DNA of 64,000 nt from JBGAHD01 sp044226395 (lineage in GTDB: Bacteria > Pseudomonadota > Gammaproteobacteria > Xanthomonadales > Ahniellaceae): the NCBI GenBank assembly GCA_044226395.1, contig JBGAHD010000002.1:744001-808000 (forward strand), read 5' to 3'. Position numbers and translations under genes: made by a program. The first letter of the stretch is position 1; the number at the start of each line of letters is the position of its first letter. This document shows positions 1 to 9,055 of the stretch, piece after piece. The notes below the pieces were generated by a model. That model worked only from the letters and a program-made list of their open reading frames with translations. It ran no database searches and was not told the origin of the DNA.

Positions 1-2
1 AC

Positions 3-827
3 CTGGAGATCGAGCGCTTGGTGCGCTGGCGCAATGGCGTCCGCGAGAAGCTCATCGCCGCGCTCGAGCACAACGGCTTTCGCATGGCCTATCAGCCGCT
101 GATCGCGACCCGCGACGGTTCGGTCTACGGCGTCGAGGCTCTGCTGCGCTGGACCGATCCCAAGGACAAGCCGCCGATCGCGGCCCTGATCGCCGAGGCC
201 GAGACCTGCGGCCTGATTTTGCCGCTGGGCCGCAAGATCCTGCGCCTGGTGTTGAACGATCTGCGTCAGATGCTCACGGGCGCGGGCCCGGCCTTCCAGG
301 TCGTGACGATCAACCTGTCCTGGCAACAGCTCGACGATCCCGAGTTCGTCAATCAACTCGCGGCTGAGCTGCAGCAATCGGGCGTGCCGGCCAGCCGCAT
401 CCTGCTGGAACTGACCGAGACCTCGGCGCCCTCGCTCGAGCGTCAGCACTTCACGCGTCTGGCCGCCTTGCGCGAACTGGGCGTGGGCTTGGCGCTGGAT
501 GATTTCGGCACGGGCAATACCTCGTTCGCGTCCTTGCAGGAACTCGACCTGCGCTTGCTCAAGTTGCCGCAGTCCCTGGTCCGTCACATCGAGCGCGATC
601 AGCGCGTGAGCGAACTGGCCGGCGCGATGCTGAGCTTCGCCACGCAGCTGCAACTGGCGACCGTGGCCGAAGGCGTGGAGACGCTGGAGCAATTCCAGTG
701 GCTGCGCGAACAGGGCTGCGCTTACGTGCAGGGTCATCTGTTCGCGCCGGCGCTGCCGCCGGAGCGCGTGGTGAGCTGGCAACCGCCCGATCCGAGTCTG
801 TTCGCGCCACGCGCCGACGCCTCCTGA
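3..827 (+). CDS. EAL-domain cyclic-di-GMP phosphodiesterase, 5' end outside window
   Basis: C-terminal part of an EAL protein; the family hydrolyses cyclic di-GMP to pGpG. The reading frame is open from base 3, so the start and probably sensor or GGDEF domains lie upstream of the window. Counting from the TTG at 18 as residue 1, the EAL signature is at E40-A-L, the metal/substrate residues appear at N99, E131, D161-D162 (DDFGTG), K182, E218 and Q238. The usual K-[IL]-D motif reads K-L-P, so the aspartate that supports catalysis in characterised enzymes is proline 184. Most catalytic residues remain, so activity is possible but uncertain; a binding-only role is the alternative. A response regulator gene follows 78 bases downstream on the same strand, suggesting a shared signalling unit. 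Confidence 0.9.
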   Translation: MEIERLVRWRNGVREKLIAALEHNGFRMAYQPLIATRDGSVYGVEALLRWTDPKDKPPIAALIAEAETCGLILPLGRKILRLVLNDLRQMLTGAGPAFQVVTINLSWQQLDDPEFVNQLAAELQQSGVPASRILLELTETSAPSLERQHFTRLAALRELGVGLALDDFGTGNTSFASLQELDLRLLKLPQSLVRHIERDQRVSELAGAMLSFATQLQLATVAEGVETLEQFQWLREQGCAYVQGHLFAPALPPERVVSWQPPDPSLFAPRADAS

Positions 828-905
828 GCGCGACCTCGGCGGCTTGACGTCGCCAGCCCGACAGCGTAGACAAAGCGCGTGGAGTGTTCGCGGGAGGGAG
901 GCAGC

Positions 906-1595
906 ATGGCAATCGTGGTCGGCATCGTCGAGGACGATGCGGTTCAGGCCGAATATCTGCGCGTCTGGATCGAGCATTGGGGCTACGAGCCGCGCGTCTA
1001 CAATTCCGCCACCGAGTTTCGGCGCAATCGCGGGCCCGAGTCGGTCGATGCTCTGGTGCTCGACTGGGTCCTGCCCGATCAGTCCGGCATCGAATTGCTG
1101 CGCTGGCTGCGCAACCTCACCGGGCCGCAGTTGCCGGTGATTTTGCTCACCGGCAAGAACAGCGAGGCCGACGTGGTGACCGCGCTCGCGGCCGGCGCCG
1201 ATGATTTCGTGACCAAGCCGCCGCGCACCGAGGAATTACGCGCGCGCCTGGGCGCCTTGCTGCGTCGCGTCGGCGTGACCGCCGACGATTCGATGATCGA
1301 CGACATCGCGCCATTCGAGATCGACATGCGCAAGCGTCGCGTGATGTTGTCGGGCGAGGCGGTGGAACTGACCGATCGCGAGTTCAACCTGGCGAGCTTT
1401 TTCTTTCGCCGCGTCGGACGCGTGGTCAGTCGCGAGGTCTTGCTGTCGCAGATCTGGAACATCACCGGCGACGTCGCCACGCGCACCATCGACACCTATA
1501 TCAGTCGCCTGCGCAAGAAACTCGCGCTCAACGGCGAGTCGGGCTGGAACCTCAGTTCGGTCTATCAGCACGGCTATCGCCTCGATCGCATCTGA
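906..1595 (+). CDS. OmpR/PhoB-family response regulator
   Basis: Two-component transcription regulator of 229 residues. The receiver domain (about 1-120) has the acidic pocket D10-D11, phospho-acceptor D53 in V-L-D-W, T82 and K104. A winged-helix DNA-binding domain follows (about 130-229), ending in the family-typical R-T-I-D-T-Y-I-S-R-L-R-K-K recognition helix region and a Q-H-G-Y-R wing. I chose the ATG at 906 because a purine-rich GGGAGGGAGG lies just upstream; the longer frame from a GTG at 879 would add non-conserved residues. No histidine kinase gene is adjacent, so its partner is unknown (orphan regulator in this window). Neighbours are the EAL protein upstream and a secreted patatin downstream. 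Confidence 0.93.
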   Translation: MAIVVGIVEDDAVQAEYLRVWIEHWGYEPRVYNSATEFRRNRGPESVDALVLDWVLPDQSGIELLRWLRNLTGPQLPVILLTGKNSEADVVTALAAGADDFVTKPPRTEELRARLGALLRRVGVTADDSMIDDIAPFEIDMRKRRVMLSGEAVELTDREFNLASFFFRRVGRVVSREVLLSQIWNITGDVATRTIDTYISRLRKKLALNGESGWNLSSVYQHGYRLDRI

Positions 1596-1635
1596 TCGCG
1601 GCGCGGCGCGGCCGCGCGGGGGCGGCGCGCGCGGC

Positions 1636-1641
1636 TAGACT
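1636..1641 (+). promoter_or_regulatory. candidate -10 element of the patatin gene
   Basis: TAGACT lies 31 bases before the GTG start at 1673. The same type of hexamer sits 25-40 bases before several other starts in this window. No good -35 hexamer is visible at the usual spacing, so this is a pattern-based call. Confidence 0.35.
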
Positions 1642-1672
1642 GTGCGTCCCCGAAGGCGAAGGAAATCGCGCC

Positions 1673-3979
1673 GTGCGTTGCTTGTCGACCCTGTTGTGGC
1701 TCGCGTTGATCCTGGCGCCCGCGCTCGCGCGCGCCGAGGACCCGCCCGCGGACGAACCGCGCCCGACGAGCTCGGCCAGTTCCACCACCAAGCCCACCGC
1801 GACCACGGGCGTGGCCGCGCCAGTGCGCGCGTCCGAGGCCGTGCCCGGCGGCGTCGGCCTGGTGCTGGGCGGTGGCGGCGCGCGCGGCGCGGCGCACATC
1901 GGCGTGTTGCGCGTGCTCGAGCGCGAGCGCATTCCGATCCGCTACATCGCCGGCACCTCGATGGGCGCGATCATCGGCAGCTTCTACGCCGCCGGCTACA
2001 ACGCCGATGAGATCGAGTCGATCCTGCTGCACATCGACTGGAAGGACATGTTCGACGACGACCCGCGTCGCGTCGATCTGCCGATGCGGCGCAAGGAAGA
2101 CGATCTGCGGTTTCTGCTGGACCTGCAACTGGGCTTTCGCGACGGCACCATCCAATTGCCGCGCGGCTTGATCCAAGGCCAGAAGCTGCTGCTGTTCCTG
2201 CGCCGCATGCTGCTGCCGACCTATCGCATCGACAAATTCGACGAGCTGCCGATTCCGTTTCGCTGCGTCGGCACCGATATCGGCAAGGGCGAGGCGGTGA
2301 TCTTCGACGGCGGCGATCTGGCCCTGGCCGTGCGCGCGAGCATGTCGGTGCCGGCGGCGTACGCGCCGATCCGGGTCAATGGCCGGCTGATGGTCGATGG
2401 CGGCATCAGCAATAACTTGCCCTATGACGTGGCGCGCGACATGGGCGCGGGCCCGGTGATCGTGGTCAATGTCGGCGAGCCGCTGCTGACCGAGAACGAT
2501 CTCGACTCGCCCGTGGCCGTGACCCTGCAGATGATCTCGGCGCTGATGGCGCGTCAGACCAATCAGATGCTGGCGCGGCTGCGGCCCGAGGACGTGCTGA
2601 TCGTGCCCGAGCTCGGCGATATCGCCAGCACCTCGTTCGATCGCGTGCGCGAGGCGATCGCGCCCGGTCAAGCGGCGGCCGAGACCCAGCTCGCGGCGCT
2701 GCGTCGCTTCTCGGTCGACGAAGCTACGTACGCGCGGTTCCAGGCGCAGCATCGGCGGCTACCGTTCGACGCGCCCCTGGTCGAGTTCGTCGACGTGGTC
2801 AGCGACCGCAGTCGCACCGCCGGTTACGTGAGCGAGCGCATGGCCGATGTGATCGGCAAGCGCCTCGACCCCGACGAGCTCGAGCACCGCATCGGCCAGG
2901 CCTATGGCTATGGCAAATACGAGCGCATCAGCTGGATCCCGGTCGAGAAAGACGGCCAGCAGGGCATCGAGATCACGCCGGTGGACAAGGGTTGGGGCCC
3001 GAATTTCCTGGCGTTTTCGTTGCAGCTGTCCGATGACTTCAACGGCCGCGACAGTTATCAGCTGATCGGCGAGGCGACCGTGCAGGGCTTCGACACGCGC
3101 GGCGCGGAATGGCGCAGTCGGGTGAGTCTGGGCGAGAAGGAAGGCCTGCGCACGGAATACTTCCAGCCCTTCGGCGCGCGCGGTCGCTATTGGCTGCAAC
3201 CGGCGCTCGAATACGAAGCGACCGACGTGCCCTTGCTCGTCGATGGTTCGATCGCGGCCGAGTATCGCGTGTCGACCACCAAGGGCGAGGCGCGCCTGGG
3301 CTGGACGCCCAACCCGACGCTGGAGTGGTCGACGGGCCTGGTGCGTGGTCGCGACACGGCGCGTCAACGCGTGGGGCTGAACCTGGGTCAGAATCGCATC
3401 GATCAGGATTTCGGCGGGATCAGTCTGGGCTTCGCGCGCGATACCTTCGATGACGCGCAGTTTCCGACCCAAGGCAGCCGACTGAGCTTGCGCGGCTTGT
3501 TGCTGCGCGACGCCTTGGGCTCCGACGGCAACGGCGAGAGCGTGTCGATGGTCTGGGACAAGGCGTGGTCGGTGCATCGCCACAACTGGTTGGTCGGCGC
3601 GCGCGCGCAGACGACCTGGGGTCAGGGCGGCGTGTTGCAGTCGACGGGGTTTCTGGGCGGCCTGACCAATCTCTCGGGCTTCGGCGAGCGCGAGTTGTTC
3701 GGCGACCAAGTGGCCTTGCTGCGCGGCGTGTACTACCGGCGCTTCGGCGACATGACGCGCTTGTTCAGCCTGCCGGCCTATATCGGCGGCAGCGTCGAGG
3801 CGGGCAATGCCTGGTCGGCGCGCGGTGACGTGAGCGTGGACTCGCTGATCTATTCGGGCAGCGTCTTCGTCGGCATCGAAGGACCGTTCGGGCCGATCCT
3901 GTTCGGCTACGGCCACGCCGATACCGGCGACAGTTCCTGGTACTTGAACTTCGGGTCGCTGTTGCGCCAACAACCCTGA
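1673..3979 (+). CDS. patatin-like phospholipase with C-terminal outer-membrane barrel (PlpD-like, type Vd)
   Basis: 768-residue secreted lipolytic enzyme. It begins with a signal peptide (about 1-21), a Ser/Thr/Pro-rich spacer, then a patatin domain: oxyanion loop G-G-G-G-A-R-G at 66-72, nucleophile elbow G-T-S-M-G with S96, and the dyad aspartate in D242-G-G. After about residue 360 comes a POTRA-like segment and a C-terminal region of alternating beta strands (about 440-768) typical of BamA/TpsB-like barrels. This order matches PlpD of Pseudomonas aeruginosa, in which the barrel carries the patatin domain to the surface. The start is GTG with AAGGAAA upstream. Substrate is presumably membrane phospholipid. 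It lies 77 bases after the response regulator but has its own candidate -10 element. Confidence 0.9.
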   Translation: MRCLSTLLWLALILAPALARAEDPPADEPRPTSSASSTTKPTATTGVAAPVRASEAVPGGVGLVLGGGGARGAAHIGVLRVLERERIPIRYIAGTSMGAIIGSFYAAGYNADEIESILLHIDWKDMFDDDPRRVDLPMRRKEDDLRFLLDLQLGFRDGTIQLPRGLIQGQKLLLFLRRMLLPTYRIDKFDELPIPFRCVGTDIGKGEAVIFDGGDLALAVRASMSVPAAYAPIRVNGRLMVDGGISNNLPYDVARDMGAGPVIVVNVGEPLLTENDLDSPVAVTLQMISALMARQTNQMLARLRPEDVLIVPELGDIASTSFDRVREAIAPGQAAAETQLAALRRFSVDEATYARFQAQHRRLPFDAPLVEFVDVVSDRSRTAGYVSERMADVIGKRLDPDELEHRIGQAYGYGKYERISWIPVEKDGQQGIEITPVDKGWGPNFLAFSLQLSDDFNGRDSYQLIGEATVQGFDTRGAEWRSRVSLGEKEGLRTEYFQPFGARGRYWLQPALEYEATDVPLLVDGSIAAEYRVSTTKGEARLGWTPNPTLEWSTGLVRGRDTARQRVGLNLGQNRIDQDFGGISLGFARDTFDDAQFPTQGSRLSLRGLLLRDALGSDGNGESVSMVWDKAWSVHRHNWLVGARAQTTWGQGGVLQSTGFLGGLTNLSGFGERELFGDQVALLRGVYYRRFGDMTRLFSLPAYIGGSVEAGNAWSARGDVSVDSLIYSGSVFVGIEGPFGPILFGYGHADTGDSSWYLNFGSLLRQQP

Positions 3980-3993
3980 GCGGCGCGAGTCGC

Positions 3994-4254
3994 TTAGCCG
4001 CGCCGGATCAGACTCACCAGGGCCAGCACGATCACCGCGCCGATGGTGGCGTGCAGCACCGCGCCGAGCAGGCCGCCACCGATCGAGATGCCGATCGCCG
4101 GCAAGATCCAGCCCGCGACCACGGCGCCGACGATGCCCACCAGGATATTGCCGACCAGGCCGAAGCCACGGCCGCGCATCAGGGTGCCGGCCAACCAGCC
4201 GGCGATGGCGCCGATCAGCAAGGTGACCAGCAGGGCGGGAATGGAAATGGTCAT
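3994..4254 (-). CDS. GlsB/YeaQ/YmgE-family small membrane protein
   Basis: 86-residue, almost entirely hydrophobic protein with three predicted membrane segments and many glycines (G-x-I-A-G-W-L-A-G near residues 15-23; G-N-I-L-V-G-I-V-G-A near 35-44). This pattern defines the transglycosylase-associated protein family (GlsB/YeaQ/YmgE), small inner-membrane proteins commonly induced by general stress; their molecular job is not known. It converges with the patatin gene, with only 14 bases between the two stops. Length is normal for the family. Confidence 0.9.
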   Translation of the reverse strand: MTISIPALLVTLLIGAIAGWLAGTLMRGRGFGLVGNILVGIVGAVVAGWILPAIGISIGGGLLGAVLHATIGAVIVLALVSLIRRG

Positions 4255-4356
4255 GAGGCAATCTCCACGAGGCTTGAGCCGCGGGCCGCGACGAGGGCGA
4301 ACCGTAGCACGACCGCCCCCAGCTTATGGCAGGGATGGCGCCCGCGGCCATGCGCC

Positions 4357-4362
4357 TAGAAT
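4357..4362 (+). promoter_or_regulatory. candidate -10 element of the tricorn-like protease gene
   Basis: TAGAAT, five of six matches to the sigma-70 -10 consensus, 27 bases before the ATG at 4390. No convincing -35 hexamer. Confidence 0.4.
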
Positions 4363-4389
4363 CGGTCCACCGTTCATCGCGAGGTCGCC

Positions 4390-7300
4390 ATGCGAAGTCT
4401 TCGACTCATGCTTTTGCTCGCCGTCGCCGGAAGCGCCGGCGCGGCCGACAACGATCAGGCGCGCCTGTTGCGCTATCCCGATATCTCGGCGACCCAGATC
4501 GCCTTCGTGCACGGCGGCGATATCTACATCGTCGCGCGCGAGGGTGGCACGGCGCAGCGCCTGACCTCGCACGAGGGCCAGGAGCTGTATCCGAAGTTCT
4601 CACCCGATGGCCGCTGGATCGCGTTTTCGGCCGAATACAGCGGCACGCGCCAGGTCTACGTGATCCCCGCGGCCGGCGGCACGCCGCGACAACTGACCTT
4701 CTACACCGACATTGGCGAACTGCCGCCGCGCGGTGGCACCGACTATCGCGTGCTCGACTGGACGCCCGATGGCCAGCAGATCCTCGTGCGCATGAACCGC
4801 ATGCCGTACGACGATCGCGGCGGCAAGCCCTATCTCGTGCCTTTCGCCGGCGGCATGGAAAAGCCGCTCGCGGTGCCGGAAACAGGCGGCGGTTCGCTCT
4901 CGCCCGACGGCCAGAAGTACGTCTACACCCCGATCGACGCCGATTGGCGCGGCTGGAAGCGCTATCGCGGCGGGCGCGCGCCGGACATCTGGATCTACGA
5001 CCTCGCGCACGACACGTCCACGCGCCTGACCGACTTCAAGGGCATGGACATGCAGCCGTCCTGGGTCGGCGATCGCATCTACTTCGCCTCCGATCGCGGC
5101 ACCACGTTGAATCTGTACGCGATCGCGCCCACGGGCGGCGAGCCGACCCAGCTCACGCAGTTCAAGGATTTCGATGTGCTGTGGCCCTCGGGCGGTCCCG
5201 ATGCCGTGGTGTTCGAGCAAGGCGGTTATCTGTGGCGTTACGACGTCAGCGCCGGCGCCGCGACCCAGGTGCCGATCCGACTGATCGACGACGCGCCCGG
5301 CGTGATGCCGCAATGGAAGAAAGTCGGTGACGTGGCCGAATCCTTCGGCCTGTCGCCCGGCGGCGAACGCGCCGTGATCGGCGCGCGCGGCGAGATCTTC
5401 ACGGTGCCGGCCAAGAACGGCGAGGCGCGCAATGTCTCGCGCACGCCCGAGGCGCGCGAGATCAGCGTCGCCTGGTCGCCCGATGGCCAGTGGCTGTCGT
5501 ACCTGTCGGACGCGACCGGCGAGTACGAGATCTACGTGCGTCGTCAGGACGGCTCGGGCGAACCGCGTCGCCTCACCACCGACGGCGATGTCTGGCGCTT
5601 CCCGCCCGTGTGGTCGCCCGATTCCAAGAAACTCGCCTTCGCCGACAAGAAAGTGCGCCTGCGCTGGGTCGACATCGCCAGCGGCAAGGGGCATGAGGTC
5701 GATGCCTCCTCGATCGAGGACATCACCGAATACGAATGGTCGCCCGATTCGCGCTGGATCGCTTACAGCAAGACCGGCGCCAATCGCCTGCAGTCGATCT
5801 GGCTGCACGACATCGACAGCGGCCGTTCCCGCCAGCTCACGCATTCGACCGCCAATGAGTCCAGCCCGTCCTTCGATCCGAAGGGCCGGTATTTGTACTT
5901 TCTGTCGAATCGCGATTTCTCGGGGCTGACGTTCTCGTCGTTCGAGTTCAACTATCTCTACACCAACGGCACGCGCGTCTACGCGGCCGCCTTGTCCGAC
6001 GCGGGCCCCGTGCTGTATCCGCAGAAGTCCGACGAGGTCGCGCCCGCCGCCGCCGCGAGCGAGGACAAGAAGAAGGACGACGCGAAGGACGGCGCGGCCA
6101 AGCCGGCCGCGCTCGACATCGACTTCGACGGCTTCGACGCGCGCGTGGTCGCGATGCACGCGCCGCCGGGCAACTACGCGGGACTCTCGGCCAATGCCAA
6201 CGGCGTGTTCTTCGTCGAATCGCAGGCACAGGGTCCGGGCAAGCTCAAGTTCCTGGCCCTCGACGCCGACGAACCCAAGGACGTGATCGGCGGTGGCGTG
6301 ACCGGTTACGGCCTGTCGCGCAATGGCGAGAAAGTCCTGGTGCGCGTGGGCAAGGACTTCGCCATCGTCGACGCCAAGCCCGATCAGGACGTGGGCAAGA
6401 ACAAGCTCGCGCTCGATCGCGTCGAACTGCTGGTCGACCCGCGCGTCGAGAACCGTCAGATGGCCATCGATGCCTGGCGCATCCTGCGTGACTGGTTCTA
6501 TGACGAGAACGTGCACGGCGGCCGCGAGCGCTGGAACGCGATCCGCGATCGCTATCTGCCCTTGGTCGCGCACGTGGCCACGCGTCAGGACCTCGACTAC
6601 GTGCTGCACGAGATCGCCGGCGAAGCCAACGCCGGCCACGTCTACGTGCAAGCCGGCGATCAGACGCGCGTGGCGCGCAAGCCCGGCGGCCTGCTCGGCG
6701 CCGAATTCGAGGCCGATGGCTCGGGCTATTTCCGCATCAGCAAGCTGTTCGCGGGCGAGAACTGGAACCCCGAGACGCGCTCGCCGCTGACCGAGACCGG
6801 CGTCGGCGCTCAGGTCGGCGACTACGTCATCGCCATCGACGGCGTCGACACGCGCACGGTCAAGAACATCTACGAGTTGCTGCAGAACAAGGCCGACCGT
6901 CAGATCAGCGTGCGCCTCAACGGCAAGCCCTCGGCCACGGGCGCGCGCGAGGTGCTGGTCAAGACCATCGGCAATGAACTCGGCTTGCGCTACATCGATT
7001 GGGTGGCGAGTCGTCGCGCCCTGGTCGACAAGCTCTCGGGCGGTCGCATCGGCTACATCCACGTGCCGAACACGGCGGTGGAAGGCAATCGCGAGGTCAA
7101 TCGCTGGCTGCCGGCGATGGCGCACAAGGAGGCGCTGATCATCGACGATCGCTACAACGGCGGTGGTTTCATTCCCGATCGCTTGGTCGAGTTGCTCGCG
7201 CGTCAGCCGCTGAACTACTGGAAGCGTCGTGGCCTCGATCCGCAGCCGACGCCGGCGATCGCCCATGTCGGCCCCAAGGCGATGCTGATCAATGGCTTTT

Positions 7301-7650
7301 CGAGTTCCGGTGGCGACGCGCTGCCGTACTACTTCCGCGAGCTCAAGCTCGGCACCTTGATCGGCACGCGTACCTGGGGTGGCTTGATCGGCATCTCGGG
7401 CAATCCCAGCCTGGCCGATGGCGGCGTGATCCTGGCCGCGACCTTCCGCTTCCTGGCCACCAATGGTCAGTGGGCGGTGGAGAACGAAGGCGTGGCGCCC
7501 GACATCGAAGTGATCGATCGGCCCGAGCTGATCGCGGGCGGTCGCGATCCGTCGATCGAGAAGGCGGTCGAGGTGTTGCTCGGTCAGTTGCGCGAGCAGC
7601 CGGTCAAGCGCGTGACGGCGCCGGCGCCGCCGAGTCAGTTCGGCGAGTGA
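4390..7650 (+). CDS. tricorn-like S41 family protease
   Basis: 1086-residue secreted or periplasmic protease. A signal peptide (about 1-19) is followed by repeated W-S-P-D-G/S-type blades (TolB-like beta propellers) to about residue 590, a low-complexity Lys/Ala spacer near 550-570, a core domain, a PDZ domain (about 765-850) and the S41 catalytic domain. The archaeal tricorn tetrad can be matched: H750 in A-G-H, nucleophile S973 in S-S-S-G-G-D, and the glutamate in E-N-E-G near 1031-1033. Tricorn enzymes trim peptides released by other proteases; a role in peptide scavenging is likely here. A hairpin terminator follows the gene directly, and a -10 element lies just upstream, so it appears to be a single-gene unit. 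Confidence 0.92.
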   Translation: MRSLRLMLLLAVAGSAGAADNDQARLLRYPDISATQIAFVHGGDIYIVAREGGTAQRLTSHEGQELYPKFSPDGRWIAFSAEYSGTRQVYVIPAAGGTPRQLTFYTDIGELPPRGGTDYRVLDWTPDGQQILVRMNRMPYDDRGGKPYLVPFAGGMEKPLAVPETGGGSLSPDGQKYVYTPIDADWRGWKRYRGGRAPDIWIYDLAHDTSTRLTDFKGMDMQPSWVGDRIYFASDRGTTLNLYAIAPTGGEPTQLTQFKDFDVLWPSGGPDAVVFEQGGYLWRYDVSAGAATQVPIRLIDDAPGVMPQWKKVGDVAESFGLSPGGERAVIGARGEIFTVPAKNGEARNVSRTPEAREISVAWSPDGQWLSYLSDATGEYEIYVRRQDGSGEPRRLTTDGDVWRFPPVWSPDSKKLAFADKKVRLRWVDIASGKGHEVDASSIEDITEYEWSPDSRWIAYSKTGANRLQSIWLHDIDSGRSRQLTHSTANESSPSFDPKGRYLYFLSNRDFSGLTFSSFEFNYLYTNGTRVYAAALSDAGPVLYPQKSDEVAPAAAASEDKKKDDAKDGAAKPAALDIDFDGFDARVVAMHAPPGNYAGLSANANGVFFVESQAQGPGKLKFLALDADEPKDVIGGGVTGYGLSRNGEKVLVRVGKDFAIVDAKPDQDVGKNKLALDRVELLVDPRVENRQMAIDAWRILRDWFYDENVHGGRERWNAIRDRYLPLVAHVATRQDLDYVLHEIAGEANAGHVYVQAGDQTRVARKPGGLLGAEFEADGSGYFRISKLFAGENWNPETRSPLTETGVGAQVGDYVIAIDGVDTRTVKNIYELLQNKADRQISVRLNGKPSATGAREVLVKTIGNELGLRYIDWVASRRALVDKLSGGRIGYIHVPNTAVEGNREVNRWLPAMAHKEALIIDDRYNGGGFIPDRLVELLARQPLNYWKRRGLDPQPTPAIAHVGPKAMLINGFSSSGGDALPYYFRELKLGTLIGTRTWGGLIGISGNPSLADGGVILAATFRFLATNGQWAVENEGVAPDIEVIDRPELIAGGRDPSIEKAVEVLLGQLREQPVKRVTAPAPPSQFGE

Positions 7651-7659
7651 TCGCCGCGG

Positions 7660-7689
7660 GGGACGAGGCCGCGATGGCCTCGTCCCTTT
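7660..7689 (+). terminator. hairpin terminator after the tricorn-like gene
   Basis: Perfect 11-bp stem GGGACGAGGCC / GGCCTCGTCCC with a 5-base loop, followed by TTT. It begins 10 bases after the stop codon. The T-run is short, so termination may be partial. Confidence 0.6.
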
Positions 7690-7701
7690 CGCGATGCCCG
7701 C

Positions 7702-8529
7702 TCAGTGACGGCGGGTGAGCGCGAGCATCAACAGTCCCATCGCGGTCATCGCGCCGATCAAGAACGCGATGCCGCCCGGCGACAAGGCGCTGACCGCGCG
7801 CGGCGTCGTGCCGTTGTTGCCCGGCCCGCTCGCGGCCGGCACCAGCAACTGGAACATCATGTTCACCGGATTGGTGTTGTTGCTGAAGCCGAAGCACGCG
7901 CCGGGCGCCACGGCCTGCCACGGCGCGCAGTTGTCGGCGATGCCCGAATACTGACCGCGCAATACGACCGGACGACCTTGCTGCGCGGGCGTGTTGGCTC
8001 GGATCACATAGCCGTTCCAGTTGAACGCGAACGAGCGCGTGACGTCGTAGGCGCGATCCATCTGCACCGAGAACCAGTACGCGCCGGGCGCGAGATCGCA
8101 AGGCTGCGGCAAGGTCAGCAAGGCCTGATGCAACACGCCGGGCGCATCGCCGGCATAGGGTTCGAGCACGGGCTCGATGCCCGCGCGCTGACACACGGGC
8201 GCGCCGGGCAGATGCGTGCGCGCGTCGTCGGCGTAGAAGGTCACGCGCAGCAGACGTGGCGCGGGGAAGGCGTCCAGGCCGATCTGATGCACGCGCACTG
8301 CGGCGATTCGAGCGGAGGTAGCCAGCGTGAAATCATCGGCGGCTTCGAGGTATTGACCCGAGCCCGGCGCGGCGCTGGTGGCGATCACGGGCGTGGTGCC
8401 ATAGGTCGACGTGGGTCGGTAATTGGTGAGCTGATCGTGGATCACGTCATAGGTCGCGGCGCGCGTCGGACAGGCGAACACGGCCAGCAGCAGCGCGACG
8501 AGGCGATAGGTCTTGAGCAAGCGAAACAT
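7702..8529 (-). CDS. secreted protein with C-terminal CTERM-like sorting tail
   Basis: 275-residue protein of unknown function. It has an N-terminal signal peptide (about 1-24) and a C-terminal tail of the form short conserved motif (A-L-S-P-G-G, about 247-252), one hydrophobic helix, then T-R-R-H. This tripartite end resembles IPTL/PEP-CTERM sorting signals recognised by exosortase-like enzymes, although the initial I-P-T-L motif is not exact. The body contains no family I recognise; it is rich in aromatic residues and has several Cys residues (about 153, 170, 204, 212), fitting an exported folded domain. It converges with the tricorn-like gene. The ATG at 8529 gives the complete signal peptide. 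Confidence 0.75.
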   Translation of the reverse strand: MFRLLKTYRLVALLLAVFACPTRAATYDVIHDQLTNYRPTSTYGTTPVIATSAAPGSGQYLEAADDFTLATSARIAAVRVHQIGLDAFPAPRLLRVTFYADDARTHLPGAPVCQRAGIEPVLEPYAGDAPGVLHQALLTLPQPCDLAPGAYWFSVQMDRAYDVTRSFAFNWNGYVIRANTPAQQGRPVVLRGQYSGIADNCAPWQAVAPGACFGFSNNTNPVNMMFQLLVPAASGPGNNGTTPRAVSALSPGGIAFLIGAMTAMGLLMLALTRRH

Positions 8530-8698
8530 CGATGGACTCCGGGGTGGGGGCTCTTGCTGCGCTGCGCGGGAAGGCGCGCGGGGCTTTCAGACACGCGCGC
8601 GCTGACGGCGCGGACCGCGTCGCGCGGGGCCTTCGCGATGACCGACGCGCGCGCGCGTTCAGCTGGGCATCGACGCGAACGCGCACTACCATCGCGCC

Positions 8699-8956
8699 AT
8701 GCAGGTTTTCATCTATCGCTGCGCGCGACGCGCGGACACCTATCTGTACTTGGCCAAGCGCGATCACTTCGAGGTCGTGCCCGCGCCGCTGCGCGAACGA
8801 CTCGGCGCCTTCGTCGCGGTGATGGCGCTCGAGCTCACGCCCGAACGCAAACTGGCGCGCGCCGACGCGGCGGTGGTGTTGAGCAATCTCGACGCGCGCG
8901 GCTTCTATCTGCAGGCGCCGCCGTCGACGCAGCTGCCCGGCGACGAGGCGTGGTGA
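8699..8956 (+). CDS. YcgL domain-containing protein
   Basis: 85-residue cytoplasmic protein that aligns by eye along its full length with Escherichia coli YcgL: V-I-Y-R/F-I-Y-R start, T-Y-L-Y-L near residue 17, and G-F-Y-L-Q-x-P-P near residues 68-75. The family is widespread in gammaproteobacteria and its function is unknown. In several gammaproteobacteria it sits near rnd or min genes; neither is present here. The downstream ankyrin gene starts 99 bases later with its own promoter-like sequences. Confidence 0.85.
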   Translation: MQVFIYRCARRADTYLYLAKRDHFEVVPAPLRERLGAFVAVMALELTPERKLARADAAVVLSNLDARGFYLQAPPSTQLPGDEAW

Positions 8957-9009
8957 TGCGCGAGGCGGTGCCTTGCCGGCGCGTTCGCGGCGAAATCGGG
9001 GCAGGGGCC

Positions 9010-9047
9010 GGAACTTAAGGCGCGGCGAACGTCGCAATCCGTATACT
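9010..9047 (+). promoter_or_regulatory. candidate promoter of the ankyrin gene
   Basis: Two overlapping possibilities. TATACT at 9042-9047 is a good sigma-70 -10 element but ends only 8 bases before the ATG at 9056, which would make the mRNA essentially leaderless. GGAACTT at 9010-9016 matches the -35 element typical of extracytoplasmic (RpoE-like) sigma factors, with a weak TCGCA about 15 bases downstream. Confidence 0.35.
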
Positions 9048-9055
9048 CGGCGCCC

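Noticed and set aside
4600..7266. 888-codon minus-strand open frame
   Set aside because: Antisense shadow of the tricorn-like gene produced by high GC; no domains, no ribosome site.
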